A DNA stretch of 64,000 nucleotides from DATDAW01 sp036524675 (GTDB lineage Bacteria; Verrucomicrobiota; Verrucomicrobiia; Chthoniobacterales; DASVRZ01), in the NCBI GenBank assembly GCA_036524675.1, contig DATDBU010000124.1, forward strand, positions 12,564 through 76,563, in the 5' to 3' direction. The notes beneath the pieces are model-generated. The model searched no databases. It had not been told where the DNA came from and saw only the letters and a list, made by a program, of their open reading frames with translations. The stretch's first letter is position 1; every line of letters begins with the position of its first letter. The translations under genes were made by a program, and so were the position numbers. Shown here in pieces: positions 17,048-26,305 of the stretch.

Positions 17048-18367
17048 TTACTGGATCTCGTATTCGACAGCGTCGAGGTATTTGCCGACCGGATCTGTGT
17101 GACGCTTCGCGGCAGGATTGTCGAATTGGCTGGATAAGCGCATGTAACTGTCAAATTCATGGCTCTGGGCCGGAAGCTGAGTGACTTCCATCCAGTTCAG
17201 ATAATCAGCGACTTCATCGACCCGCCGGAGGATTTGCGCACGAAGTTCGGCAAGATCGATGAGTTTTTGCGCCACATTTCGGGTTTTACCACGCTCCAGA
17301 CTACGAACGATTTCCCGGTACTCGTTTAAGACCGGCCGAAAAAGCGGGGTGGCTCGGACGGAGAGCCGAATCAATTCCCAATTGACGCCGATCATCGCCG
17401 TTTTCCGGGATTTGGATTTCATGAATTCCGGAAACTGTTCGAGGGTGTATTCCTGGCGCTGGGCTGTCGCCGGATCTGTAATAGTGACAGCGAGGGCTTT
17501 GGCAAGCTGCCTGTCCGTTTCCGAAGCGGTAAACGCTGTGTAACGATCTGCTGCCGAAAGCTTGGCGAGGCTAAGCGTCCACCACTTTTCAAGACTGGAA
17601 GGCGACGCATTTACCTGCGGAAACGTCTTGAAAAGCAGCTTGATTTGGTCCGCGCGGTCAGCCGGCGCCTGTTTGAGAAAGGCGAGCAACGCCCGTTTTC
17701 CGCCAGGGAGGTTTTGAAGAAGGTTAACGAGAGCGCAACCGTAAGCGCGGAATATCGAGAGCTCGGCACCCGTCATTTTCGAGGGATTGGTCGCGAGAAA
17801 ATCGGCAAGATCAGGGACTTCATGCAGGTCCATAAGCCCTTTGTAAATAGAAGCATCAGGCTCGCTTCGGCGCAGGCGTTCCTTTTCCGAAATTCCCTCG
17901 ACAAACCAGGTTGGAGGTTCGGCGTATGTCTTTCCTGGTTCAGGCGGCTTGTCGCGGAACTTCTCTGCAAGCAACACGGCCTGCACAATCTGCGTCCGAA
18001 AATCGATGGGAGTTTGACCGTCTTCCACGCGCAAATTGAGCTGCACGCGAGGACCCGCATCAGTAAAAATCCAATTCAAATCCGCATCCGGCGCGCCAGG
18101 TTGCGTCGTGCGTTTGCGGTCAACAGTTACGACGACCGGCGTGGAGGCACCGGTTTGCAGTCCCAGTTCATCAAGAACAACACGGCGAATTTCATCGGAC
18201 TCGCCAGCAATTTTTTGGCGGAGATCCTTGTTCTCGCTGAAGACAAAAAAACGCCCCGAGCCGCTGACACTGCGTTCGCCGTTCTGAGCGGCCGCCTGGC
18301 CGGAAAAACTTCCCGCGGCCAACGCCGCCAGCAAAAACAACGTGCGAAGGCGAAAACGCGTTCTCAT
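17048..18367 (-). CDS. Exported protein resembling a degenerate gluzincin peptidase
   Basis: I do not recognise a named family for this 439-residue protein. It has a clear signal peptide ending QAAAQ. The middle contains PPTWFVEGISE, which has the shape of the P-x-W-x-x-E-G-hydrophobic motif of peptidase-MA-like gluzincins. It is followed by a helix region (AYGCALVNLLQNLPGGKRALLAFL) of the type that usually follows in those enzymes. However, the place where HExxH should lie reads VQAVLLAE, without histidines. It is therefore probably catalytically dead if it is a member. It sits seven bases downstream of the zinc-ribbon membrane protein and 89 bases upstream of the DUF885 peptidase, so one operon is likely. 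Confidence 0.55.
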   Translation of the reverse strand: MRTRFRLRTLFLLAALAAGSFSGQAAAQNGERSVSGSGRFFVFSENKDLRQKIAGESDEIRRVVLDELGLQTGASTPVVVTVDRKRTTQPGAPDADLNWIFTDAGPRVQLNLRVEDGQTPIDFRTQIVQAVLLAEKFRDKPPEPGKTYAEPPTWFVEGISEKERLRRSEPDASIYKGLMDLHEVPDLADFLATNPSKMTGAELSIFRAYGCALVNLLQNLPGGKRALLAFLKQAPADRADQIKLLFKTFPQVNASPSSLEKWWTLSLAKLSAADRYTAFTASETDRQLAKALAVTITDPATAQRQEYTLEQFPEFMKSKSRKTAMIGVNWELIRLSVRATPLFRPVLNEYREIVRSLERGKTRNVAQKLIDLAELRAQILRRVDEVADYLNWMEVTQLPAQSHEFDSYMRLSSQFDNPAAKRHTDPVGKYLDAVEYEIQ

Positions 18368-18374
18368 GCGTCGG

Positions 18375-19112
18375 TTACGATTTTGAAACCACTACCGCTT
18401 CGCCAGGTCGAATAATCACCCTTTTCATCTTCTCCAATGCGGCACGTTCCGGTGAAAGACCTTCAACGAATTCACTAAAAAGCCACGTATCGATTCGATC
18501 AAAAATCAGGGCATCGATGGGAAGCCGCCCAATGGCGCCGCGTTCGGTATTGATCCGAAAGGCGCCATTGCTGAGCGATGGTTCAAAATAGCCGGCGACG
18601 TAGATCGGATAACCCAACAGCCGATATTCTTTGGTCAGCCGAACCTTTCCCGTCTCGAGATTCACAAAGGCCCGTTCGAAACGGGCAATGGAGGCCGGCA
18701 ACGGTCCTTTACTGGCTTTGAGCCGGTTCTGAAGAAAGGCGTTAACGGCCTGTTCTTGATAAATGAGCCGGCGCGAACCCTTTGCTGCACCCTCAAAATC
18801 CTCTGCAAAAGCTGGTACTTCGCCGACCCCAGGCGCCAGCGGCGCTGGCACATCATCCGGAGGACGGGCAATCTGAATCACCGCAGCGAAGATAGCCGCC
18901 CAACCGATAACCCAAAACAGCCCGCCAAGGAGACCTGCCCGGGGCGCCCCGGTCTGTGCCTGAGCCTGATGTTGCCGGACTCTTCCGGTCGGCTGTTTTG
19001 ACACCGGAGCGGATCCTTCAGTAAATCCGGCCTCAGGAAGTTTCGCCCCGCACTGGTGACAATAGACACGCCGCGCATCGTTTTCGTAGCCACACTGGGG
19101 ACACTTCGACAC
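18375..19112 (-). CDS. Zinc-ribbon membrane protein
   Basis: This 245-residue protein opens with a treble-clef zinc ribbon (Cys4, Cys7, Cys18, Cys21: MSKCPQCGY and YCHQCGAKL). A Ser/Gln-rich linker and one transmembrane helix follow (GLLGGLFWVIGWAAIFAAVI, about 59-79), and then a soluble domain of about 150 residues. The topology suggests the ribbon in the cytoplasm and the C-terminal domain outside. The C-terminal domain is not one I can name. It is the upstream neighbour of the degenerate peptidase-like protein, separated by seven bases, which suggests they work in the same place. Confidence 0.6.
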   Translation of the reverse strand: MSKCPQCGYENDARRVYCHQCGAKLPEAGFTEGSAPVSKQPTGRVRQHQAQAQTGAPRAGLLGGLFWVIGWAAIFAAVIQIARPPDDVPAPLAPGVGEVPAFAEDFEGAAKGSRRLIYQEQAVNAFLQNRLKASKGPLPASIARFERAFVNLETGKVRLTKEYRLLGYPIYVAGYFEPSLSNGAFRINTERGAIGRLPIDALIFDRIDTWLFSEFVEGLSPERAALEKMKRVIIRPGEAVVVSKS

Positions 19113-19153
19113 GGGATCGTTTGGGGAGAGTTAAAAACTGAACGCCCGGAAGT

Positions 19154-19462
19154 TTAATCCGAGCCAGGCTTCGGCGTGGCGGGCTTCGAAGATCCTGGTT
19201 CGGACGCCTTTGAGGAACCCGCTCCGCTGTCGCTTTTCGCGCCTTGCTTGTAATTTTCGCTGCGGTAATCCGTGATGTAGAAGCCGGAACCTTTGAAAAT
19301 AAGCCCCGCACCAGTTCCAAGGAGACGTTTGACAGCCCCTTGTCCCCAGGTTTCCATCTGGCAGAATTTCTCCGGGCAGGTTTCGAAGGCGTTGTCTTTC
19401 ATCGACTGGAACGCCTCGAACGTCTTTCCGCATTTGCTACATTGATAATCGTACGTCGGCAT
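19154..19462 (-). CDS. FmdB-family zinc-ribbon protein
   Basis: The 102 residues begin MPTYDYQCSKCG, the hallmark of the FmdB/CxxC_CxxC_SSSS regulatory-protein family. Zinc ligands are Cys8, Cys11, Cys29 and Cys34. The FKGSGFYITDY segment, conserved in the family, follows, then a Ser/Pro/Gly-rich disordered tail. FmdB was named for a link to formamidase expression, but the molecular role of most members is unknown. It may be the first gene of the minus-strand run that continues to the lipase-like gene; the MTHFR fusion starts divergently 97 bases away. Confidence 0.8.
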   Translation of the reverse strand: MPTYDYQCSKCGKTFEAFQSMKDNAFETCPEKFCQMETWGQGAVKRLLGTGAGLIFKGSGFYITDYRSENYKQGAKSDSGAGSSKASEPGSSKPATPKPGSD

Positions 19463-19559
19463 AGGGTTGAACCTTCGTTATCTACCGAAATTCGCCCGGT
19501 TTGCAACGACGACACTTTTCGCTTCTCAGATTTTGCCACTTAAGATTCCCTCTCGACAC

Positions 19560-21380
19560 ATGGATCTCCTCGATGAACTGCGTACCTCGATTCTCTGTGG
19601 CGATGGAGCAATGGGAACCGAGCTGATGGACGCCGGCATTTCCATCGAACGCTGTTTCGAGGAACTCGTTCTTTCGGAGCCGGAACTGGTTTCGGGCATT
19701 CACGAAAAATATCTCGCCGCGGGAGCGCGTATTATCGAGACGAATTCTTTTGGAGGGAATGCCGTGCGCCTGGCACGCTTCGATTTCGAGAACCAGGTCG
19801 CTGAAATCAATCGGACAGCCGCATGGCTCGCTAAAAAAGCTGCAACAGGCAGGAATGCCTACGTTGCCGGCAGCGTGGGTCCGCTTGGCATCACTGCCGA
19901 CGAAGCTGCTGCTCAGGGAATCGATCGGCGCGCGGTTTTTCGGGAACAAATCGAAGCATTGATCGAAGGCGGAATCGATCTTGTCATGTTCGAAACGTTT
20001 CGCGATCTCGATGAATTGCTGATCGCTCTCGACGTCCAACAGAGCCTCGCCCATCGCCCTGTTGTGGCATCGATGGTTTGCTCGGAAAGCGGCCACCTCG
20101 CTTCGGGCCTGTCCGTCGTCGAGGCTTTCCGAAAATTGTCTGCCTCCGGCGCCGACATCGTCGGCCTCAATTGCCTCACAGGCCCTTACGCGATGCTGCG
20201 GGCCCTGGAAAAAGTTCCGCTGGATTTCATTCTGAGCGCTTTTCCGAACGCCGGATATCCGCTTTATCGTGACGGGCGTTATCTTTACAACACAGCCCCT
20301 GCCTATTTCGCTGAAGCTGCTCGCAATCTCGCTGAACAGGGAGCCCGATTGATCGGCGGCTGCTGCGGCGTCGGTCCGACGCAAATCGCCGCCATGGCGG
20401 ACGCGATCAAGGATCTAAAGCCAGCCACAACCAAAACGGTCATCCGAATTTCGGAGCCGCCGCCTCCCATCGAGCCGAAGAGGATTGCGGACGAACCCAG
20501 TCTGCTCGACCTGATTGCTCAGGGAAAAACCGTCATCGTCACCGAACTCGATCCGCCCAAGACGCTTGATCTGGAAAAATATTTTACTGCGGCCAAAGCT
20601 CTCAGCGACGCCGGAAGCGACGCGATCACGCTCGCAGACAATTCGCTGGCCATTCTCCGCGTCTCAAATCTGGCCGTGGGCGCGATGCTCAAACATCGTT
20701 TCGGGATCATGCCCCTCCTCCACGTGAGCTGCCGTGACCGGAACCTGCTCGGACTCCAGAGCGAACTCATGGGTATGTCCGCCCTTGGCATCCGCCACGT
20801 GCTCCCACTCACGGGTGACCCCGCAAAAGTCGGCGATCATCCGGGCGCGACATCCGTCTTTGACGTGAATTCCATCGAGCTCATGAAAATCGTGAGACGC
20901 CTCAACGAAGGCTACAATCACGCGGGCAAAAGCATCAAGATTCAGACCAATTTCGTCATCGGCTGCACGTTTAATCCCAACGCCAAATCTCTCGACGCTC
21001 AAATCAATCGCCTCGAGCGCAAAATCGCGGCAGGTGCCCAGTATGTAATGACCCAACCCATATTCGACACCCGCCTCGTCCAGGAAATGGCCCGTCGAAT
21101 CGCTCATTTGAAAATTCCGATTTTCACTGGCGTCTGGCCGCTGCTAAGCGGGCGCCAGACCGAGTTTCTGCACAATGAAGTCCCTGGCATTATCATTCCC
21201 GATCCCGTTCGTGCTGCAATGGAAGGTCTCGAAGGCCCGGAAGGCAGGAAAAAAGGGGTGGATCTGGCGAAAGACATCGCACGGGCAGCGCTGGACTATT
21301 TCCCAGGCGTTTACCTCATCACCCCCTTTCTCGCCTACGACACCACGGCGGAACTCGCGGCTTTTGTCCGCGGGCAATAA
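19560..21380 (+). CDS. Bifunctional homocysteine S-methyltransferase/methylenetetrahydrofolate reductase
   Basis: This 606-residue fusion is of the YitJ type. The N-terminal half is a homocysteine/selenocysteine methyltransferase barrel with GDGAMGTEL at 14, a zinc Cys in NCLTGP near 205 and the paired Cys in GGCCGVGP near 267. The C-terminal half (about 320-606) is a MetF-like flavin barrel with VTELDPPK, LPLTGDP and YVMTQPIFD motifs. Together they can reduce methylene-THF and methylate homocysteine to methionine without cobalamin. The ATG at 19560 starts at the first methyltransferase strand; 31 codons of upstream frame are not conserved in type. A VTT membrane protein follows after three bases. 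Confidence 0.9.
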   Translation: MDLLDELRTSILCGDGAMGTELMDAGISIERCFEELVLSEPELVSGIHEKYLAAGARIIETNSFGGNAVRLARFDFENQVAEINRTAAWLAKKAATGRNAYVAGSVGPLGITADEAAAQGIDRRAVFREQIEALIEGGIDLVMFETFRDLDELLIALDVQQSLAHRPVVASMVCSESGHLASGLSVVEAFRKLSASGADIVGLNCLTGPYAMLRALEKVPLDFILSAFPNAGYPLYRDGRYLYNTAPAYFAEAARNLAEQGARLIGGCCGVGPTQIAAMADAIKDLKPATTKTVIRISEPPPPIEPKRIADEPSLLDLIAQGKTVIVTELDPPKTLDLEKYFTAAKALSDAGSDAITLADNSLAILRVSNLAVGAMLKHRFGIMPLLHVSCRDRNLLGLQSELMGMSALGIRHVLPLTGDPAKVGDHPGATSVFDVNSIELMKIVRRLNEGYNHAGKSIKIQTNFVIGCTFNPNAKSLDAQINRLERKIAAGAQYVMTQPIFDTRLVQEMARRIAHLKIPIFTGVWPLLSGRQTEFLHNEVPGIIIPDPVRAAMEGLEGPEGRKKGVDLAKDIARAALDYFPGVYLITPFLAYDTTAELAAFVRGQ

Positions 21381-21383
21381 CCC

Positions 21384-22076
21384 ATGCAACGCCGTTCGTT
21401 GTGGTTTCAGGGCGGCTCTTTATGCCTCGGGCTCATCGTTGTAGTCACCATTAGCCGGCAATTTCCGGTGGCAGCCTGGATCGCTACTGCTCAGGCGACT
21501 GCTGTAAACCTCGGAACGCTAAGCTTTTTGGTTTACCCCTTGCTCTGCGCCATCTGCAACATCCTGCTGCTACCGGGGGGTATCCTCTCGGCCGGCGCTG
21601 GAATGTTGTTCGGACTCTGGAAGGGCTTTCTGATTGTTCTCATCGGCAACATCCTTGCGGCCGCCGCTTCGTTCGGTATCGGACGTCTCGTCGGACGCGC
21701 GTGGATCGAGAAACATCTCTTACGCAATCCCAAGTGGCGGACTTTCGACAGTCTCATCGCGCGCAGTAACGGGCGCATCGTCTTTCTTACTCAACTCCAC
21801 CCGCTTTTTCCCACAAGCCTGTTCAACTATCTGTATGGCGTCACCCGAATGCGATTTTGGTCCTGTATGGGCTGGACGGCAGCGGGCCGGACGCCTGGAT
21901 TGTTTCTTTATGCCTATCTGGGCACCCTCGGCCAGCACGGCATTCAGCTCCTTAAAGGCCGAACACATCCAACCCTGTACGAATACATTTTCTGGCTCGG
22001 AGGTTTCGTGGTGACCGTTGCCATTGCGGTCACGCTTGCCCGCCTGGCCCGGAATATGTTGAAAGAAATGGAGTAG
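21384..22076 (+). CDS. VTT/TMEM64-family membrane protein
   Basis: This 230-residue integral membrane protein has the VTT (SNARE-associated, DedA-like) domain: LLLPGGILSAGAGMLFG, GNILAAAASFGIGRLVGR and FPTSLFNYLYGVTRM. These regions correspond to the re-entrant helices of TVP38/TMEM64 proteins. Related DedA and DUF368 proteins act as lipid scramblases or flippases; the role of this one is an inference. It starts three bases after the MTHFR fusion ends, so it is probably translated from the same mRNA, although no functional link is evident. Confidence 0.75.
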   Translation: MQRRSLWFQGGSLCLGLIVVVTISRQFPVAAWIATAQATAVNLGTLSFLVYPLLCAICNILLLPGGILSAGAGMLFGLWKGFLIVLIGNILAAAASFGIGRLVGRAWIEKHLLRNPKWRTFDSLIARSNGRIVFLTQLHPLFPTSLFNYLYGVTRMRFWSCMGWTAAGRTPGLFLYAYLGTLGQHGIQLLKGRTHPTLYEYIFWLGGFVVTVAIAVTLARLARNMLKEME

Positions 22077-22179
22077 CACCCGGCTTTTTCCAGACCTACA
22101 AACTTGACCCAGCGCAGTTGCAGCTAAACCCGCGTCGGCGGCTCCGATTGCAATTGCGACTAAGATTAAAAACTGCCAC

Positions 22180-22671
22180 ATGGACGAAATCCTCAAAGGT
22201 CTCCAGCAACCGGAATACCTTCACGCTATCCTCAACCACCTGCCGGTTGTTGGTCTTCTCGCTGGCCTCGCCGTCTTGCTCTTCGCTCTTTTTCAGCGCA
22301 CCCGGGCCACCGCCATTGCGGCTTACGCCGTTATCCTTGCAACCGCTCTTTCCGTTTATCCGGTCTCAGAGTTCGGTGAAAAAGCCGAAGATGGCATCCA
22401 AAGCGTACTCGATAAGGACGGCAGCGTCTGGTTGCACGAACACGAGGAGCGCGCCGAAAAGGCCGCCTTCCTTTTTTATCTCACAGCCATATTTGCCCTG
22501 GCCGGCATGATTCTCCCAATAAAATTTCCCAGAACTATTGCCTCCCTGGCTGTCGCCACCCTCCTGTGTGGCCTTATCGCAGTTTCCGCCGGCGTCTGGA
22601 TAGCGTCGGCCGGCGGGAAAATCCGTCACAAAGAATTTCGTTATTCTCCGCTGCCACAGCCAGGCAACTAA
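22180..22671 (+). CDS. Four-helix membrane protein with conserved-type histidines
   Basis: The 163-residue protein has four hydrophobic helices. Its N-terminal motif YLHAILNHLPVVG (H15, H20) resembles the H-x-x-x-x-H-L-P start of DUF2231-like membrane proteins, and a cluster WLHEHEERAE lies in the loop before the third helix. GGKIRHKEF at the C-terminus adds a further histidine. The arrangement would suit haem or metal binding in the membrane, but that is an inference. The exact family is uncertain. It lies between the VTT protein and a small lipoprotein. Confidence 0.55.
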   Translation: MDEILKGLQQPEYLHAILNHLPVVGLLAGLAVLLFALFQRTRATAIAAYAVILATALSVYPVSEFGEKAEDGIQSVLDKDGSVWLHEHEERAEKAAFLFYLTAIFALAGMILPIKFPRTIASLAVATLLCGLIAVSAGVWIASAGGKIRHKEFRYSPLPQPGN

Positions 22672-22732
22672 GATTTCCATTTTTGCCATTTTCCGTTGCT
22701 TCTCGATCCGTGATCTTTACGATCCGCACCTC

Positions 22733-23050
22733 ATGTGTGGAATGCTCTCCTTTCGATTTGCGATGGTTGTTACCACAATCGCTATCCTGCCGTTTTTGGC
22801 TACTAGCTGTGAGACTGCCGGATCCAGGCCTGCCGAGAAAAAGACGGCCACCACCGGCTCATCGAAAAAGAAGTATGCCTACGTCCCGACCCTCGGCAGC
22901 AATGTCCCCAAGCGCGTCGAAGTTTCCGACGACGGCATTTACACGGACGAAAATGGTAATTCCGTCGACAATCCGAACGAGACCAGCAGCTCCCGCCAGC
23001 TCGAGCAAATTCAGCGCAGCACGAACAGGCCTGAGCTTCCTCGAAATTAG
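22733..23050 (+). CDS. Small putative lipoprotein
   Basis: The 105-residue product has an N-terminal hydrophobic segment with a lipobox LATSC, so Cys26 is the likely lipidated residue. The mature part of about 80 residues is hydrophilic and low in complexity, rich in Lys, Ser, Asn and Asp (KKKYAYVPTLGSNVPKRVEV). No known domain was recognised. The distance from the preceding gene is 61 bases. A minus-strand frame that overlaps its 3' half is treated as a shadow. Confidence 0.6.
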   Translation: MCGMLSFRFAMVVTTIAILPFLATSCETAGSRPAEKKTATTGSSKKKYAYVPTLGSNVPKRVEVSDDGIYTDENGNSVDNPNETSSSRQLEQIQRSTNRPELPRN

Positions 23051-23476
23051 TCCCCGCGGCTGTCGGAACAGGTCTGAATACTTGCTGTTTTTCTTCGAAA
23101 CAGGTGAGGCGCAGCCATGCAAGTCATCGTTCAAAGTGACGCCGCGGCGACAAGTAGCTAGTGCCCGCCCCGAATGATCCACGACCTCGTTCATCGCTAA
23201 CCCAATGCCACACAGGTCTCGCGACCGGCAGCACTCCCTTGTTGCTCTAGCGGGAATCGGTCCATCTCCATCGCGAAAGGAGGTTTGGACTTCAGCCCTG
23301 GTCAAAACATTCAATCTCGATGAATACATCGGCCTCCCGCCGGATCCCCCCGTCTGGATAACACGCCGTTTTTGCCAGGGCTGACGCCAGTCTGCACCAC
23401 GTCATCACGATCAGGAGATTCCCTGATCTTGCTTTTTACATCCAGATCGCCCACTTCAACCGAATAGATCACGTGC
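23051..23476. other. 426-base non-coding spacer before treY
   Basis: No convincing gene was found. The only long frame, on the minus strand up to 23329, is antisense to the lipoprotein and resembles nothing known. The one clear structure is the terminator-like hairpin near the 3' end. A possible treY promoter region remains unassigned. Confidence 0.5.
23409..23437 (+). terminator. Rho-independent terminator-like hairpin
   Basis: The sequence has GATCAGG, a six-base loop and CCTGATC (23409-23428), followed by TTGCTTTTT. The stem is short but perfect, and the T-run is on the plus strand. It would end transcripts coming from the lipoprotein gene 40 bases before treY, or act as a leader attenuator for treY. 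Confidence 0.55.
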
Positions 23477-26236
23477 ATGATTCCCACGGCAACTTATCGG
23501 CTGCAATTTCACCAGAATTTCACCTTCCGCGACGCCCTTGCCTTGGTCCCGTATCTTGCGGACCTCGGCATCAGCAGCCTTTACGCGTCGCCGTTTTTTA
23601 AATCTGCCCCTGGCAGCACCCACGGATACGACGTCTGCGACCACAACGCATTTGATTCCGAAATCGGTTCCGAGCAGGATTTCGAGGCGCTTTCGGCAGC
23701 CCTGACGCAGCATGGGATGCACATGGTCGTGGATTTCGTGCCGAACCACATGGGTATTACCGGCATGGAAAACCGTTGGTGGGCTGATGTCCTCGAAAAC
23801 GGCGCCAATTCCATATATGCCCGCTATTTCGACATCGACTGGCATCCGCTGAAGCATGAGCTCCACAACAAAGTCCTTCTCCCCATCCTGGGAGATCAAT
23901 ACGGGCGGATCCTGGAAAAAGGCGAGCTTCATGTGGAGTGGAACGCCGGCGCTTTCACTCTGAATTATTACCAAAATCGCCTTCCTTTAACTCCGTCGTC
24001 GACGCTACCGATTCTCGAAAATGCCGTCGCCAAAACGGACATGCCTGTCAATGAAAAGAGAAGTCTTCTTGACGGACTGGACCGTGGCTACAGAATGACT
24101 GGAGCAATGCCCGCTGAAGAGCGCCAGGCGCTGAAGGACTTGCTGGTTAGCTTAACATCTTCTGGATCACAACTGGCTCAGGCTATCGATACGGAATTAA
24201 GGACTCTCAACGCAGATTTTGACCGCCTTGACGCATTGATAGGCCCCCAACACTATCGGCTGAGTTTCTGGAAAGTTGCTTCGGAAGAAATCAATTACCG
24301 TCGCTTCTTCGACATCAATGACCTCGCAGCCCTGCGAATGGAACTCCCCGAGGTTTTCAACGACACGCATCGTCTCCTTTTCGATCTTGCCGCGCGCGGC
24401 GTGGTCACTGGAGTCCGGATCGATCATATCGACGGCCTCGCAGATCCGCGTTCCTATCTCACGCAACTACAAAGCGAACTCGCAAAGTTGCTGGGAAAAA
24501 CCGATGGCGACAAGGCGATCTATCTTTTGGTCGAAAAAATCCTGGGCCACACCGAACAACTGCGTCCCGACTGGCCCGTGCATGGCACGACCGGATACGA
24601 ATTTGCGGCACGAACTACCGCACTCCTTGTGGATCCGTCAGCTGAAAAACGACTGACAGAAGGTTATCACGACATCATCGGTGACGAATGGAACTACCGG
24701 GAGATGGTTTACCGGAACAAAAAGCTGGTGATGCAAGTTTCGCTCTCCAGTGAAGTAAATAATCTCGGCTACATCCTCAATAGAATCTCGGAGAGCAACC
24801 GTTGGTATCGCGATTTCACCGTCAACGCGCTAACTATAGCCCTTCGCGAAGTGATCGCCTGCTTTCCTGTTTACCGCACGTACCTTATCCCGGACACCCC
24901 GCCGGATGACCTTGACCGGAGAATTATCCTGCGTGCCATCGCTTTCGCACGCCGGCGCAATCCAGCTCTTGAGAGGACGGTTTTCGAATTCATTCGTGAC
25001 GTTCTTCTGCCACCAGATCCCAATCTCCATCCCGTGGATCCGGAATTGCGAAAACAATTCATTCTGAAACTCCAGCAATGCACCGGCCCTATCATGGCAA
25101 AGGGAGTCGAGGATACGACCTTCTATGTTTACAACCGTTTCATCGCCCTCAACGAAGTCGGCGGCGAACCGGACGTCTTCGGCATGAGCATCGAGAAGTT
25201 TCATGAAGCCAACATCCGGCGGCTCGCTGAATTTCCGCACAGCATGCTCACGACATCGACCCACGATACCAAGCGCAGCGAAGACGTGCGTGCGCGGCTG
25301 GCCGTTCTCTCAGAAATTCCATACAAATGGCTCGCTGCCGTGCGCAAATGGCGCAAGTTGAACCGCAAGCTGCGCCGCGAGATAGACGGAGAAATGGCTC
25401 CCGATCCTAACGAAGAGTATTTGATCTATCAAACACTCGCAGGGTCGTGGCCCTCGCATCCAATGGACGATGAGGAACATGCCACTTACATTTCGCGTAT
25501 CCAGGAATACATGCTAAAGGCGTTGCACGAAGCCAAAACGCACTCAAGCTGGATCGAACCTCACGAGCAATGGGACCAGGCCGTTTTGGAATTCGTTAAA
25601 CAATTGCTAGTACGCGAACCGCAAAACCAGTTCCTTCCGCAATTTCAGGCTTTTGTGGAAACCACGCTTTTCCCTGGAGCGGTCAACGCTCTGGCACAAC
25701 TCACCCTGAAACTAACCGTTCCGGGCATGCCAGACATTTACCAGGGAACAGAGCTCTGGGACTGGAGCCTGGTCGACCCGGACAATCGCCGGCCCGTCGA
25801 TTACCCTCTGCGAACCGAACTCCTAAGGACGCTGGACAATGTGTCCATCCCGGACCTTCTTGCCCACTGGCGCGACGGCAGGATTAAACTGCATGTCACC
25901 AAGACACTTCTGCATTTACGGAAAAATCACACGCAACTCTTCCAGGAAGGGAATTATGAAGCTTTGAAAGCCAAAGGCCTCCATAGTCAGAACCTGATTG
26001 CTTTCCAGCGCGAATACGAAGGGATAACGCTCCTGGTCGTTGTTCCGCGCCTTGCGATAAAGGCAGGGTTCAATCCACCGGCTGAAAGATGGGGCGATAC
26101 AGCTGTCAGTGGCCTGGATAAAAACACGCGTTGGCGAAACGTCTTCACGCAGAACACTCTAGGGGGCTCGGAAACCATCCGCGCAAGAGCCTTGTTTGAT
26201 GGCTTCCCGATCGCCGTTCTTATTTCCGAAACCTAG
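23477..26236 (+). CDS. treY: Maltooligosyl trehalose synthase
   Basis: This 919-residue GH13 enzyme converts the reducing end of maltodextrins to a trehalose unit by intramolecular transglycosylation. It begins MIPTATYRLQF and carries the GH13 regions VVDFVPNHM (near 90), GVRIDHIDG with the nucleophile Asp near 315, YLLVEKILG with the acid/base Glu near 352, and TSTHDTKRSED near 595. The long inserts between barrel strands and the C-terminal beta domain are typical of TreY. Its usual partner treZ and the glycogen-debranching gene treX are not in this window. The gene stands alone between two non-coding spacers. Confidence 0.95.
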   Translation: MIPTATYRLQFHQNFTFRDALALVPYLADLGISSLYASPFFKSAPGSTHGYDVCDHNAFDSEIGSEQDFEALSAALTQHGMHMVVDFVPNHMGITGMENRWWADVLENGANSIYARYFDIDWHPLKHELHNKVLLPILGDQYGRILEKGELHVEWNAGAFTLNYYQNRLPLTPSSTLPILENAVAKTDMPVNEKRSLLDGLDRGYRMTGAMPAEERQALKDLLVSLTSSGSQLAQAIDTELRTLNADFDRLDALIGPQHYRLSFWKVASEEINYRRFFDINDLAALRMELPEVFNDTHRLLFDLAARGVVTGVRIDHIDGLADPRSYLTQLQSELAKLLGKTDGDKAIYLLVEKILGHTEQLRPDWPVHGTTGYEFAARTTALLVDPSAEKRLTEGYHDIIGDEWNYREMVYRNKKLVMQVSLSSEVNNLGYILNRISESNRWYRDFTVNALTIALREVIACFPVYRTYLIPDTPPDDLDRRIILRAIAFARRRNPALERTVFEFIRDVLLPPDPNLHPVDPELRKQFILKLQQCTGPIMAKGVEDTTFYVYNRFIALNEVGGEPDVFGMSIEKFHEANIRRLAEFPHSMLTTSTHDTKRSEDVRARLAVLSEIPYKWLAAVRKWRKLNRKLRREIDGEMAPDPNEEYLIYQTLAGSWPSHPMDDEEHATYISRIQEYMLKALHEAKTHSSWIEPHEQWDQAVLEFVKQLLVREPQNQFLPQFQAFVETTLFPGAVNALAQLTLKLTVPGMPDIYQGTELWDWSLVDPDNRRPVDYPLRTELLRTLDNVSIPDLLAHWRDGRIKLHVTKTLLHLRKNHTQLFQEGNYEALKAKGLHSQNLIAFQREYEGITLLVVVPRLAIKAGFNPPAERWGDTAVSGLDKNTRWRNVFTQNTLGGSETIRARALFDGFPIAVLISET

Positions 26237-26305
26237 CTATCAGCCTGAATCAATAACCCAGACTCGACGTCCCTGCGGCGGCCTATCCCCCGCGGCTCCG
26301 ATTCA

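Noticed and set aside
22859..23329. Minus-strand frame of 156 codons near the small lipoprotein
   Set aside because: It overlaps the lipoprotein gene, has no family resemblance and no plausible start context.
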